A stretch of 64,000 nt of DNA from Burkholderiales bacterium (GTDB lineage Bacteria > Pseudomonadota > Gammaproteobacteria > Burkholderiales > WYBJ01). This document shows positions 35,615 to 46,488 of this stretch, piece after piece. Every line of letters starts with the position of its first letter. The stretch's first letter is position 1. Under the pieces are notes generated by a model, which had not been told where the DNA came from, did not search any database, and saw only the letters and a list, made by a program, of their open reading frames with translations. Both the position numbers and the translations under genes were made by a program. The stretch covers positions 1-64,000 of the forward strand of contig JADLAC010000033.1 in assembly GCA_020848435.1 (NCBI GenBank), given 5' to 3'.

Positions 35615-37013
35615 GCACCGCTTTCCGATCGCCGGCCGGCGCCGATGCGGCCGGCGTCGCGTGCTGCGCCAGCCTGCGCAAGGCATTCGCGCGGGCACGC
35701 TTCTGGATCGCGCTCGGCCTGTACGCGTTGTCGGCGCAACTGGCGCATGCCTTGCTGCCGATCCAGGATTGGACCACGATCTCCGGTGCGCGCGTGCTGT
35801 TCGTCGAGAACCACGACTTGCCGATGCTCGATGTGAGCGTCGACTTCCCGGCGGGCTCCGGCTACGACAGCAAGGAACAGGCGGGCCGCGCCTACTTCAC
35901 CCAGCAGCTACTGCGTCTGGGCGCCGGCGGCTTGAGCGAAAACGAAATCTCTCAGCGCGCGGCGGATGTCGGCGCGCGTCTGGGCGGACGATTCGATAGC
36001 GACCGGGCAGGCGTTTATCTGCGGACCTTGTCGGGCGCGCGCGAGCGCGAACGCGCGCTCGATCTCATGGCTCGCGTACTACAGCGGCCCGAGTTCCCGC
36101 AGGCCGTGCTCGAGCGCGAAAAAGCGCGGGCGATCGCCGGCCTGAAGGAGGCCGATACCAAGCCCGATACGCTCGCGAGCCGCGCCTTCAATCGCATGGT
36201 ATATGGCGATCATCCGTATGGACTGCGAGCGTCCGGCGAGGTGGAAACGGTCGCCAAGCTCAGCCGCGCCGATCTGGAAGGTTTCTATCGCCGCCACTAT
36301 GTCGCTGAACGCGCGATCGTGGCGATCATGGGTGACGTATCGCGCAGCGAGGCCGAGCGCATGGCCGAGGCGCTGACCAAGGATCTGCCTCGTGCCGGCG
36401 GCGACGCCGTGGCCTTGCCGCAAGTACAGTCGCTGCAGGAAGCCGCGGCACGCGTATTGCCGCATCCCGCGTCGCAGGCGCACATCCTGATCGGCGCTCC
36501 CGGCATACGTCGCGGTGATCCCGACTATTTTGCCTTGTTCGTGGGCAACCATATCCTCGGCGGCGGCGGTTTCGCTTCGCGCTTGAACGAGGAAGTGCGA
36601 CAGAAGCGCGGGCTCGCCTACAGCGTCTACAGCTATTTCGCGCCGCTGTTGCGCGAGGGTCCGTTCCAGATCGGGCTGCAAACCCGCGGCGACCAGGCGC
36701 AGGCAGCCCTCGGCGTGGTACGCGACACGCTGCGCGATTTCGTCGCGCGCGGCCCCAGCGCGCGTGAGTTGGAGGAAGCCAAGGACAACCTGATCGGTGG
36801 CTTCCCCATGCGCATCGATTCCAATCGCAAGATCCACGAATACCTCGCGACCATCGGCTTCTACCGCCTTCCGCTCAGCTACCTGGATGAGTTCGTGGCC
36901 AACATCCGCAAGGTGACGGTGGCCGATATCAAGGCGGCATTTGCCCGCCATGTGCAGCCCGATCGGTTGGTGACGGTCGTGGTCGGCGGAGGCGTGGAGG
37001 CGGCCGGGCCGCG

Positions 37014-37017
<4 letters not shown>
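35611..37017 (+). CDS. M16 family peptidase-like protein, inactive partner
   Basis: The 468-residue protein has a signal sequence (about residues 30-47) and the M16 fold, but the place of HxxEH reads YFTQQL, so no zinc site can form. Paired active/inactive M16 subunits are known from mitochondrial processing peptidase and from bacterial gene pairs. It starts with TTG in a TTGA overlap with the active subunit. The C-terminal half keeps GGGGFASRLNEEVRQKRGLAYSV, the glycine-rich segment that contacts substrate in such pairs. Confidence 0.9.
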
Positions 37018-38306
<1,289 letters not shown>

Positions 38307-39125
38307 TCAGCGCCGCTGGCAGCGGGGGCAGTAGTAGGTCGCGCGCTGGCCCTGGCGGATGGCGCGAATCGGGGTGGCGCATTTGCGGCAAGGCTCGCCG
38401 GCGCGGTCGTAGACGAAATAGCGTCGCTGGAATTGGCCGCGCGAGCCGTCGGCATGATGCCAGTCGCGCAAGCTGCTGCCGCCTGCTGCGATGGCCTCGG
38501 CCAGTGTTTCCCGGCATGCGCCAACCAGCGTGGTGTAGCGGCCGTAGCCGATGCGCCCCGCGCGCGTGCGCGGATGGATGCCGGCGCGAAATAGCGCCTC
38601 GTTGGCGTAGATGTTTCCCAGACCCACGACGACGCGCGCATTCATGAGCGTCTCCTTGATGCTCGTGCGCCGTCCGCGCGTGGCAGCGAGCATGCGCTCG
38701 GCGCAGAAGTCCGCCGAAAAAGGCTCCGGTCCCAATTGGCGCAGCAAAACGTGCTGCTCGGGATCGCCCGCGACCAGGTGAACCGAGCCGAACCGGCGCG
38801 GGTCGGTGAAGCGCAGCGCGCGCTTGTCGTCGAGCACGATATCGAGATGGTCGTGCTTTCGCGCCGGGGCGCTTGCCGCCACCATGCTCAGTGCCCCGGA
38901 CATCCCCAGGTGCATGATCAGCGCGTCGCGGTCGAGATCGACGATGAGGTATTTGGCGCGGCGGCGCACGGCGCGAATGCGCCGGCCCGTCAGCGCATCG
39001 CTCAACGAGGCGGGCAGCGGCCAGCGCAGGCTCGCATTGCGCACGATCACCCGCACGATGCGCCGGCCCGCGAGCGCGGGTGCCAGACCGCGGCGCGTAT
39101 TCTCGACCTCGGGAAGCTCGGGCAT
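38307..39125 (-). CDS. mutM: Formamidopyrimidine-DNA glycosylase
   Basis: MutM (Fpg) removes 8-oxoguanine from DNA. The catalytic N-terminus is PELPEVE after the initiator Met, and the C-terminal zinc finger has its four cysteines in CRKC and CPRC. Length is 272 residues. It is the last gene of the minus-strand run that begins with the ABC exporter, 12 bases after the DUF4340 gene, and is convergent with the ferredoxin gene with no gap. Confidence 0.97.
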   Translation of the reverse strand: MPELPEVENTRRGLAPALAGRRIVRVIVRNASLRWPLPASLSDALTGRRIRAVRRRAKYLIVDLDRDALIMHLGMSGALSMVAASAPARKHDHLDIVLDDKRALRFTDPRRFGSVHLVAGDPEQHVLLRQLGPEPFSADFCAERMLAATRGRRTSIKETLMNARVVVGLGNIYANEALFRAGIHPRTRAGRIGYGRYTTLVGACRETLAEAIAAGGSSLRDWHHADGSRGQFQRRYFVYDRAGEPCRKCATPIRAIRQGQRATYYCPRCQRR

Positions 39126-39137
39126 GGCCGTGGGTCT

Positions 39138-40001
39138 TCAGGGCTGTCGGGTGGCGGCCTCGCTCGGCGTTGCGAGCAGCATCTGCGCGGCTCTCGCCGC
39201 GAAGTGATACGCGAGTCCTTCGTCCGCACGTACCAGCACCAGGTCCGGCTGCCTTGCGGCCACGCCGACGACGAGTGCACGACCATCGCGCAGCGTGACT
39301 TCGATCCTGTCCTTGAAGTCGGCCGCAGGGTTCGGCTGCGGTTGCGTCAGAATGCTGCTCGCCATTCGCCATTGATCGACCCAGCGCACCAGGTCGTCTT
39401 GAGACAGATTCGGGTCGGCGGGATCGAGCTGCCAGCGCTCGCCGTCGTGCCGAAGCGTGAAGCGCGCATGGCCGAAGGCCACCGGGTGCTCGTCGCTGCC
39501 GAACATGCGATGCGCGATGAGCTTGGCCGGGGTCGACGGCAAGGCGGAGAGCGCACGTGCCGGGATCATGTAGACGTGCTCGCCGCTCTTGGCATAGACC
39601 TCCTGGGTCAGCGTGTTCGACATGCCGAAATCGATCCGGTGGTCGTCGAAACGGATGCTGCCCCAGGGCTGGTCGAGGCCGTAGCGCGTAAGCGCCTGCG
39701 CGGGCAAGCGCTGCGCCGAGCGCAAGCGTGCCAGCTCGAGCACGCGCGAGAGCGCCGTGTCGTCGAGGCGTGCCGCCACCGGCGTGCGCATGCGCCATTG
39801 GTCACCGGCGCGCGCTAGCGAGATCGTCGTCGCCGGCGCACGCTCGATGTCGATCCGGCGGATCTGCTCGGGCGCTACCGGCACGAGACTGTAGCTTTGC
39901 GGCGCATCCTGGCGCGGCGTCAGATAGAGCGCGAGGGCCGCGGCCGCGACCGCTGCCAGCAAGCCGAAATTGAGCACGGTGCGCGAATTCACGGCGGCCA
40001 T
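39138..40001 (-). CDS. DUF4340 membrane-anchored protein
   Basis: The 287-residue protein has one N-terminal helix (about 10-25) and an outer domain built of repeated beta modules, matching DUF4340. Proteins of this type accompany GldG-like transporter genes. The ATG at 40001 is the natural start; a much longer frame reading further upstream lies antisense-frame to the GldG gene and is rejected. The function is unknown, probably a periplasmic part of the exporter. Confidence 0.82.
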   Translation of the reverse strand: MAAVNSRTVLNFGLLAAVAAAALALYLTPRQDAPQSYSLVPVAPEQIRRIDIERAPATTISLARAGDQWRMRTPVAARLDDTALSRVLELARLRSAQRLPAQALTRYGLDQPWGSIRFDDHRIDFGMSNTLTQEVYAKSGEHVYMIPARALSALPSTPAKLIAHRMFGSDEHPVAFGHARFTLRHDGERWQLDPADPNLSQDDLVRWVDQWRMASSILTQPQPNPAADFKDRIEVTLRDGRALVVGVAARQPDLVLVRADEGLAYHFAARAAQMLLATPSEAATRQP

Positions 40002-40039
40002 TCTCGTCAGCCTTGCTTCGAGATTTGTGCGTCCGAGCA

Positions 40040-41398
40040 CTAGACGCCGCGGCGACGCCACCAGATCCAAGCGCCCATCGCGAGCAGGAGTGAAGGCAGT
40101 GCGATCAGGAATAGCAGCACGATCGCGAGCAGCCACGGCTTGGACAAGGTGAGGCTCGCGTCCGGGGCGCTGCGCGGCTGGATGCTGATCAGCCGATCGT
40201 CGCCGCTCAGCCAATTCACCATATTGATGCCCAGGTCGAGATTGCCACCATTGCCCAGATACGTGTTGGCGAGAAAGTGGGCGCTGCCGACCACGACCAC
40301 GCGTTGGGTCTTCTCCTCGCGCAGGCGTTCCAGGGCCACCGCGATCGTGACCGGCCCGCGCGTATCGCGCGCCTGGTCGAATACGATGCGCCCGGCCAGG
40401 TCGTCGGTCTCGATCCACCCCCGCGGCGCCACGTCGATCAAGGGCGTCGCATTCCAGCCGTCGATCGCATGGGCCGTGATCGCGCGCGCGAAGGGAAAGA
40501 GCGTGTTGAGGCGAAACGTCCGCAGAATCGGATGGGCGCTGTAGGCGCCGGCGGCGGCGACCGCCATCACCGGGCGGCCGCCGCGCTCGATGGCATCGGG
40601 ATCGACCACGACGCCCGGCGACAATACCAGACCGATGCGTTCGGCGAGCGGCTCCAAGCCATGCAGCGGTTCCTGATCGAGCAGCCACAACAAGCTGCCG
40701 CCGCGCTCGACATAGCGCAGGATCTTCTCGACCTCCGCCGGCGTGAGCGCCGTCTGCGGGCTCGCGATCAGCAATACGGCGACGTTGTCCGGCACTTCCG
40801 GGGCGATGACGAGGTTCAGTGCGCCGATCTCCAGGCCTTTGCTTTTCATTTGGCTGCCGAAATCGCCCAGGTCGTGATTCGCGCCATTGACCAGGCTGCG
40901 TTCGCCGTGGCCCTCGAGTGACATGATCAAACGCTCCCGGCTGCGGCCAAGGCGGATCAGGAGATTGGTGAAGTCGAGCTCCGAGAGGTTCGACAGGCGT
41001 TCGCTGCGCTGCCCATACTCGACGACAAGCTCGCCGTTGACTTGTACGCCCGCGCGAGCAGCCGCCTTGGGTTGCTCGCGCGGATCGACGAACACAAGCC
41101 TGGTGTCTGCTTTTGCGCGTTGATAGCGGGCGATGAAGTCGCGGATGTGCTTGCGCAAGTCGCCCAAGCGCGGATCCTGCGGCGTCGCATACGCGGTCAC
41201 GTTGAGCGGGCCGTCGAGCTTGCGCAGCACCTCGATCGACGCCGCCGTGAGCGTATTGCGCCCGCTCTGGGTGAGATCCCACTGGCTGCGGTGCTCGCGC
41301 GCGAGCAGCGCCAGCACCGCGGTCAGCGCGATGATGAGCGCCACGAACGCGCCGTCTTGCGCCGCCATGCGCAGCCGCGCCTTGTGCGCGGTCTTCAT
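40040..41398 (-). CDS. GldG family ABC-exporter auxiliary protein
   Basis: The 452-residue protein has N- and C-terminal membrane helices (about 16-35 and 425-447) around a large periplasmic part with a DUF4350/GldG-like alpha/beta domain. GldG acts with GldA and GldF in gliding bacteroidetes, but related operons occur in non-gliding proteobacteria where the substrate is unknown. The start overlaps the permease stop (ATGA). Segments such as LLIASPQTALTPAEVEKILRYVERGGSLL (about 208-236) are typical of the family. Confidence 0.85.
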   Translation of the reverse strand: MKTAHKARLRMAAQDGAFVALIIALTAVLALLAREHRSQWDLTQSGRNTLTAASIEVLRKLDGPLNVTAYATPQDPRLGDLRKHIRDFIARYQRAKADTRLVFVDPREQPKAAARAGVQVNGELVVEYGQRSERLSNLSELDFTNLLIRLGRSRERLIMSLEGHGERSLVNGANHDLGDFGSQMKSKGLEIGALNLVIAPEVPDNVAVLLIASPQTALTPAEVEKILRYVERGGSLLWLLDQEPLHGLEPLAERIGLVLSPGVVVDPDAIERGGRPVMAVAAAGAYSAHPILRTFRLNTLFPFARAITAHAIDGWNATPLIDVAPRGWIETDDLAGRIVFDQARDTRGPVTIAVALERLREEKTQRVVVVGSAHFLANTYLGNGGNLDLGINMVNWLSGDDRLISIQPRSAPDASLTLSKPWLLAIVLLFLIALPSLLLAMGAWIWWRRRGV

Positions 41399-42147
41399 GT
41401 CGGCTGACCGACCAGGCGCTCGCGATCGAGCTGGCGTATGGTCAAGCCGATGAACATGCAGATCGCAAGCACGTGCCAGGCGACATCCGCGCTATCCACC
41501 ATGCCGGCATTGAAGCTCTCGAAGCGCCGCGTGATCGACACGAGCTGCATGACATGGTTCGGATCCGGATTGGCCAGGCTCGCGAGCCATGACGCGAGCA
41601 GCAGCCCCAGCGCCAGCACGGCGGCGATGATGGGTTGGCGCGTGAGACTCGAGGTGAACACGCCGACTGCCGCAAACGTGGCAAGCAGCAGGGCGAGCCC
41701 GAGCGCATTGGCCGCGAGCAGGCCGAGGTCGAGCGTGCCGCCCGCCATGAGCGCGAGCGCCATGGCGGCGACCAGCCCGATGGGCACGGCGAGAAACGCG
41801 ACCAGGCCGAGAAACTTGCCGAGCACGATCTGCGTCATCGAGATCGGCGCGGACACCAGCAGGGTCATGGTGCGGTTGCGACGCTCTTCGGCGATCAACC
41901 GCATGCCGAGCAAGGGTGTGGCCATCATCAGCACGACCGCCGCGGCCGAGAACAGCGGCGCCACCACCAGCTCGGTGGCCCCGGGTGCATTCGCCAGGTG
42001 CGCGAGCCGCGGCTGCACCTCGAAAAAGCCATCCAGGCGCATCAGGAAGACCCAGGCGAGGATGAGCTGTAACACCGCGAGAACGATCCATGCGAGCGCA
42101 GACGCGAACAGGCTGCGCAGCTCCTTGCCGGCGAGGGTGAAGATCAT
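41395..42147 (-). CDS. ABC exporter permease (GldF/ABC-2 type)
   Basis: A six-helix ABC-2 permease of 250 residues, starting MIFTLAGKELRSLF, the usual amphipathic start of this family. The conserved RLIAEERRNRTMTLLVSAPIS segment lies near residues 83-103. The ATG at 42147 overlaps the ATPase stop (ATGA). It pairs with the ATPase encoded just before it. Confidence 0.9.
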   Translation of the reverse strand: MIFTLAGKELRSLFASALAWIVLAVLQLILAWVFLMRLDGFFEVQPRLAHLANAPGATELVVAPLFSAAAVVLMMATPLLGMRLIAEERRNRTMTLLVSAPISMTQIVLGKFLGLVAFLAVPIGLVAAMALALMAGGTLDLGLLAANALGLALLLATFAAVGVFTSSLTRQPIIAAVLALGLLLASWLASLANPDPNHVMQLVSITRRFESFNAGMVDSADVAWHVLAICMFIGLTIRQLDRERLVGQPT

Positions 42148-43115
42148 GCGGCGGGCTCGTCGCGCGTCAATTGCACGAACACCTCTTCCAGGCGGCTGCG
42201 GGCCGGGCCGATTTCGTACAAACCCCATGCTTGCGCCACCGAACGCTGCACGATCTCCTCGGTCGGATCGGCTGTCGCATCGCGTCCGAGCAGGAACTGA
42301 TGCGCGCCGAGCGCCTCGACGCGCGTCACGCCGGGGACGGCCGCAAGCGCGTCCTGCGCGGGTGGGTTGCGCAAGGCGACGTGCAGCGCGAGCCCGCGGC
42401 TAAGCTCATCCAGCGCCTCAATGGTGTCACTGAAGACGACGCGTCCCTGGTGCATGATGCCGACGCGATCGCACACGGCTTCCACTTCGGGCAGGATGTG
42501 GGTCGAGAGAATGACCGAGCGGTCCTCGCGCAGCGCGCGAATCAGGCCGCGGATCTCGCGCATCTGGATCGGATCGAGTCCGACCGTAGGCTCGTCCAGG
42601 ACAACAACATCCGGGTCGTGCAGGATCGCCTGCGCGATGCCGACGCGCTGCTGATAGCCCTTGGAGAGCGCGCCGAGCAAGCGCTTGCCCGTGTCGCCTA
42701 GCCCGCAGCGCGCCTTGACTGAATCGACCACCGCCGGCAGGCGCGCGTGTGCAACGCCGTGCAGCTTGGCTGCGAGTCGCAGAAACTCGTCCACCGTGAG
42801 CTCGCGGTACAAGGGTGGATGCTCGGGTAGATAGCCGATATGGCGCTTCGCCGCCACGGGCCGGGCGACCAGGTCGATGCCGCAAATGGAGATGCTGCCG
42901 GCGCTCGGTGCGAGGTTGCCGGTGAGCATCTGTAGCGTCGTCGTCTTGCCCGCGCCGTTGGGGCCCAGCAGGCCCAGAACTTCGCCGCGACACAGAGTCA
43001 AATCGGTTTCGCGAACCGCCAGGTGCGCACCGAATCGTCGCGAAATCCGCCGGGCATGGACGGTGGTCTGGGCACTGGAGCCGATGGCCGATCCCTCTGA
43101 CGCGCGCTTGTTCAA
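42144..43115 (-). CDS. ABC exporter ATP-binding protein (GldA-like)
   Basis: The 323-residue ATPase has Walker A GPNGAGKTTT, the signature LSKGYQQRVGIAQA, and Walker B VVVLDEPTVGLDP, typical of GldA/CcmA-type exporters. The C-terminal part (about 235-320) is the family's extra domain. The start codon is TTG at 43115; no better ATG lies in frame before the Walker A region. It heads a five-gene minus-strand run ending in mutM, and is divergent from the TPR gene across 40 bases. Confidence 0.92.
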   Translation of the reverse strand: MNKRASEGSAIGSSAQTTVHARRISRRFGAHLAVRETDLTLCRGEVLGLLGPNGAGKTTTLQMLTGNLAPSAGSISICGIDLVARPVAAKRHIGYLPEHPPLYRELTVDEFLRLAAKLHGVAHARLPAVVDSVKARCGLGDTGKRLLGALSKGYQQRVGIAQAILHDPDVVVLDEPTVGLDPIQMREIRGLIRALREDRSVILSTHILPEVEAVCDRVGIMHQGRVVFSDTIEALDELSRGLALHVALRNPPAQDALAAVPGVTRVEALGAHQFLLGRDATADPTEEIVQRSVAQAWGLYEIGPARSRLEEVFVQLTRDEPAA

Positions 43116-43155
43116 CTCGGCGAATATAACCTAAACTGTCGGAAACATTGAAGAT

Positions 43156-44892
43156 ATGACTTTGACTAGCGCCTTATTCCGCGCCTTGTGTTGGGCCGTG
43201 CTCGCGATCGTGTGGGGCTGCGCGCAATTGCCCGCCGGCGATGCAGCGCAAAACGATGCCGTCAAAGCGCAGGCGACGGCGAAGCCCGCGCCCGAGCTGC
43301 CGGCGCAGGAGCTTACGCCGCAGCTCTTGTACGAGCATCTGCTCGCCGAGATGGCGCTGCAGCGCCAGGAATACGGCGTCGCGGCGCGGGCCTATGTCGA
43401 TCTGGCCCGCAAGACCCGCGACCCGCGCATCGCCCGGCGCGCCACCAACGTGGCGCTGCACGCGCGCCAGGCGGCGCTTGCCGTCGAAGCAGCCACGATC
43501 TGGTTACAGGCCGAGCCCGATTCTCTGCCCGCGCGCCAGACGCTCGCATCGATCCTCATCAGCAGCGGCGCGCTCGAGGATGTCCGCCCGCACCTGGAGA
43601 TGCTGCTCGCCGCCGACCCGCTGCAGAGCGCCCAGGTCTTCCTGCAAATGAACGCCATGCTCGGCCGGCACACCGACAAGGCCGGGGTCGCGAAACTGGT
43701 CTCCGAGCTGGCGCACTCCCATCCGAAACTGCCCGAGGCGCAGCTCGCGACGGCGCAAGCCTATTGGAATGCCGAGCAGGCCGATGCGGCGCTTGCCGCG
43801 ACCCAGCGCGCGCTCAAGCTGCGCCCGGACTGGGAGTTGGCCGCGCTGTTCCAGGCGCAAGTGCTGCAGCGGCGCTCGAGCGCCGAGGCGATCGCGTTCA
43901 GCAGCGGCTACGTCGAGGCCCATCCGGATGCCAAGGACATGCGGCTCAACCTGTCCCGCTTGCTGGTGGCCGAGCACAAGCACGACGAAGCTCGCCGCCA
44001 GATCGAGGCGTTGGTGCGCGCGCACCCGCAAGATCCGGATGTCGCTGTCACGGTCGGGCTGCTCGCGGTGCAGATGAACGACTGGACGCTGGCGGAGACG
44101 CACTTGCGCCGAGCGCTCGACTTGAATCCCGGCGGCGTCGATACGGTGCGTTTCTATCTCGGCCAGGTGAGCGAAGAGCGCAAGCAGCCCGAGGCGGCGT
44201 TGCGCTGGTACCAGGCCGTCGCCGGCGGCGATCAATACATCCCTGCCCAAGGACGCATCGCCGGCATCATGGCGAAGCAAGGCAAGCTCGCCGAAGCGCG
44301 TGCGACGTTGCAGGCGATCGAGCCGCAGAGCATTCAACAGCGCGTCCAGCTCACCCAGGCCGAGGCCGGCATCCTGCGCGACGCCAACGCCCATAAGGAC
44401 GCCTTCGATCTCCTGACCCAAGCAGTGGAGAAGCTGCCCAACGTGCCGGACCTGCTGTACGACTATGCGATGGCGGCTGAAAAGGTCGATCGACTCGATG
44501 TGCTCGAAAGCAATCTGCGCAAGCTGATCGAGCTGCGCCCGGAGCACGCGCACGCGTACAACGCGCTCGGCTACACCCTGGCCGATCGCACCGATCGGCT
44601 GCAGGAAGCGCACGCGCTGATCGATCGGGCGCTGAAGCTCGCCCCGGACGATCCCTTCATTCAGGACAGTATGGGTTGGGTGCTGTATCGAATGGGTCGC
44701 ATCGACGAGGGCCATCGCTACCTGGAAAAGGCATTCAAGCGCCGGCCCGATCCCGAGATCGCCGCGCATCTGGGCGAAGTGCTATGGGTGCAAGGCCGCC
44801 GCGACGAGGCACAGCGCATCTGGCGCAGTTCGCTCGAGGAGCATCCGGGCAACGAATCGCTGCAGGCGGTGATCAAGAAATTCCTGCCCTAG
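43156..44892 (+). CDS. TPR-repeat protein, likely envelope lipoprotein
   Basis: The 578-residue protein has a hydrophobic N-terminus with Cys22 in a lipobox-like VWGC (Trp at -2 is unusual), then many tetratricopeptide repeats from about residue 50 to the end, for example the repeat around YNALGYTLADRTDRLQEAHALIDRAL. It lies directly before lolB, the normal betaproteobacterial order. TPRs mediate protein contacts; no enzyme domain is seen. A role in envelope assembly is inferred from context. Confidence 0.88.
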   Translation: MTLTSALFRALCWAVLAIVWGCAQLPAGDAAQNDAVKAQATAKPAPELPAQELTPQLLYEHLLAEMALQRQEYGVAARAYVDLARKTRDPRIARRATNVALHARQAALAVEAATIWLQAEPDSLPARQTLASILISSGALEDVRPHLEMLLAADPLQSAQVFLQMNAMLGRHTDKAGVAKLVSELAHSHPKLPEAQLATAQAYWNAEQADAALAATQRALKLRPDWELAALFQAQVLQRRSSAEAIAFSSGYVEAHPDAKDMRLNLSRLLVAEHKHDEARRQIEALVRAHPQDPDVAVTVGLLAVQMNDWTLAETHLRRALDLNPGGVDTVRFYLGQVSEERKQPEAALRWYQAVAGGDQYIPAQGRIAGIMAKQGKLAEARATLQAIEPQSIQQRVQLTQAEAGILRDANAHKDAFDLLTQAVEKLPNVPDLLYDYAMAAEKVDRLDVLESNLRKLIELRPEHAHAYNALGYTLADRTDRLQEAHALIDRALKLAPDDPFIQDSMGWVLYRMGRIDEGHRYLEKAFKRRPDPEIAAHLGEVLWVQGRRDEAQRIWRSSLEEHPGNESLQAVIKKFLP

Positions 44893-44899
44893 GCACCCC

Positions 44900-45454
44900 A
44901 TGCGCGTAGCTATGCTCGTGCTCGGCGTTCTGCTCGCCGGCTGCGCCCAGCTTCCCTTCGGCGGCGTCAGGGAGCAGGGCAGCGCGGACGCCTTCGAGCT
45001 GCAGGGCCGCGTCTACGTCCGCTACGGGCCGAGCGCTTTTTCCGGGTCCTTGCGCTGGCGCCATGACACGCTCACCGACGAGGTATGGCTGGGCGGCCCC
45101 CTGGGGCAGACGGGCGCGCATATTCTGCGCGATGCGACCGGCGCGACGCTCACGACGCCCGGCCAGCAGACCTATCAGTCGACAAGTATCGAAGCGCTGA
45201 CCCGCAAGGGGCTCGGCTGGGCGCTCCCCTTGGGGGATCTCAGCTATTACGTCCTCGGCAAGGTCCCGCCCGATACCGAGGGCACGGCCGAACGCGATGC
45301 CCAGGGTCGCCTGGCGGGAGTGCGGCGCGATGGTTGGAACGTGCGCTGGGTAGCACCGGAGGACGCCAAGGCGAGCGCGAAGCGCGTTGATCTCGCCAAG
45401 GAAGACGTCGAGATCCGCCTGGTCATCGATCGATTGGAACAAGGCGCGATGTGA
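44900..45454 (+). CDS. lolB: Outer-membrane lipoprotein insertion protein LolB
   Basis: LolB accepts lipoproteins from LolA and places them in the outer membrane. The 184-residue product has a signal peptide with lipobox LAGC (Cys15), and the LolB-type beta-barrel half with FSGSLRWRHD and the C-terminal VDLAKEDVEIRLVIDRLE. It follows the TPR gene by seven bases and precedes ispE, as usual. Confidence 0.9.
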   Translation: MRVAMLVLGVLLAGCAQLPFGGVREQGSADAFELQGRVYVRYGPSAFSGSLRWRHDTLTDEVWLGGPLGQTGAHILRDATGATLTTPGQQTYQSTSIEALTRKGLGWALPLGDLSYYVLGKVPPDTEGTAERDAQGRLAGVRRDGWNVRWVAPEDAKASAKRVDLAKEDVEIRLVIDRLEQGAM

Positions 45455-45512
45455 TGGCGCCGGCGCTAGCGCTTGCTGTTCGGACGCGCCGGGTGTTTAA
45501 CGGCGCTTTGCG

Positions 45513-46364
45513 ATGACGCCCTGGTATCCTGCTCCGGCCAAGCTCAATCTCTTCCTGCACGTCGTGGGGCGCCGGCCCGATGGCTATCACGAGCTGCAGA
45601 CCGTGTTCCGCTTCCTCGATCATGGCGATCGGCTGCGGATCGAGTCGCGTGCCGACGGGGCCATCGTCAGGTTGAACGACGTGCCAGACTTGCCGGCCGA
45701 GGCCGATCTGTGCGTGCGCGCCGCGCGGTTGTTGCAGACGCATAGCGGCTGCAGGCTAGGCGCGGATATTTGGCTGGATAAGCGCCTGCCGATGGCTGGA
45801 GGGCTCGGCGGCGGCAGCTCCGATGCGGCGACCGTGCTGCTGGTGCTCAATCGCCTGTGGCGTCTCGACCAGACACGGGAAGATCTCGCTGCGCTCGCGC
45901 TGGAGCTCGGCGCCGATGTGCCGGTGTTCGTGTTCGGCGAGTCCGCCTTTGCCGAGGGAGTGGGCGAGCGCTTGCGGCCGATCGCGCTGGCGCCGGCCTG
46001 GTACGTGGTGCTCGTGCCGCGCGTCGCCGTGCCGACCGCGGCGGTTTTTGCCGCTCCCGAATTGACACGAAACACGAATAGAATCACAATGTCGGCCTTT
46101 TTCGCGGGGGGGCTGCGGAACGATCTCGAGCCCGTCGTGTGCCGCCTCTTCCCGGCGATAAGTGATCACCTGGATTGGCTGCGGCGGCAGGCGCCTGCGT
46201 CGCTCACGGGAAGCGGGGCGTGCGTATTCGCCGCCTTCGAACACGAGCAGCAGGCGCGCGAGGTTTTCGCCGCGCGGCCCTCGCACATGCAAGGATTCGT
46301 CGCACGAGGATTGGATCGGCATCCTCTGCGCGACATGATTTTGGGGAGTCGCCAAGCTGGTTAA
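45513..46364 (+). CDS. ispE: 4-diphosphocytidyl-2-C-methyl-D-erythritol kinase, overlapping tRNA-Gln
   Basis: IspE phosphorylates CDP-methylerythritol in the MEP isoprenoid pathway. The GHMP-kinase motifs are present: PAKLNLFL near residue 8 and PMAGGLGGGSSDAA near 91-104. Length is 283 residues. The last eight codons (46342-46364) lie inside the 5' half of the tRNA-Gln gene, so the C-terminus is encoded by the tRNA's acceptor and D-arm bases. Confidence 0.95.
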   Translation: MTPWYPAPAKLNLFLHVVGRRPDGYHELQTVFRFLDHGDRLRIESRADGAIVRLNDVPDLPAEADLCVRAARLLQTHSGCRLGADIWLDKRLPMAGGLGGGSSDAATVLLVLNRLWRLDQTREDLAALALELGADVPVFVFGESAFAEGVGERLRPIALAPAWYVVLVPRVAVPTAAVFAAPELTRNTNRITMSAFFAGGLRNDLEPVVCRLFPAISDHLDWLRRQAPASLTGSGACVFAAFEHEQQAREVFAARPSHMQGFVARGLDRHPLRDMILGSRQAG

Positions 46365-46418
46365 GGCACCGGATTTTGATTCCGGCATACGAGGGTTCGA
46401 GTCCTTCCTCCCCAGCCA
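46342..46418 (+). tRNA. tRNA-Gln (anticodon TTG)
   Basis: The cloverleaf folds fully: acceptor TGGGGAG (46342-46348) with CTCCCCA (46408-46414), anticodon stem CCGGA/TCCGG around the loop TTTTGAT with anticodon TTG, T arm GAGGG/CCTTC with loop TTCGAGT, discriminator G and encoded CCA (46416-46418). It reads CAA/CAG as glutamine. The first 23 bases are shared with ispE. Confidence 0.97.
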
Positions 46419-46488
46419 GATCGAACCGATGCCGCTCGCAGGCGTTCGTCGCGGTTCCTAACGTTTGAGTTGATCGAGAGAGCCTCCC

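Noticed and set aside
40040-41282. A long minus-strand open frame upstream of the DUF4340 start, which would give a 714-residue product
   Set aside because: It runs out of frame through the GldG-like gene, has Arg/Gly/Pro-rich shadow composition, and the natural ATG at 40001 starts just before the membrane helix.
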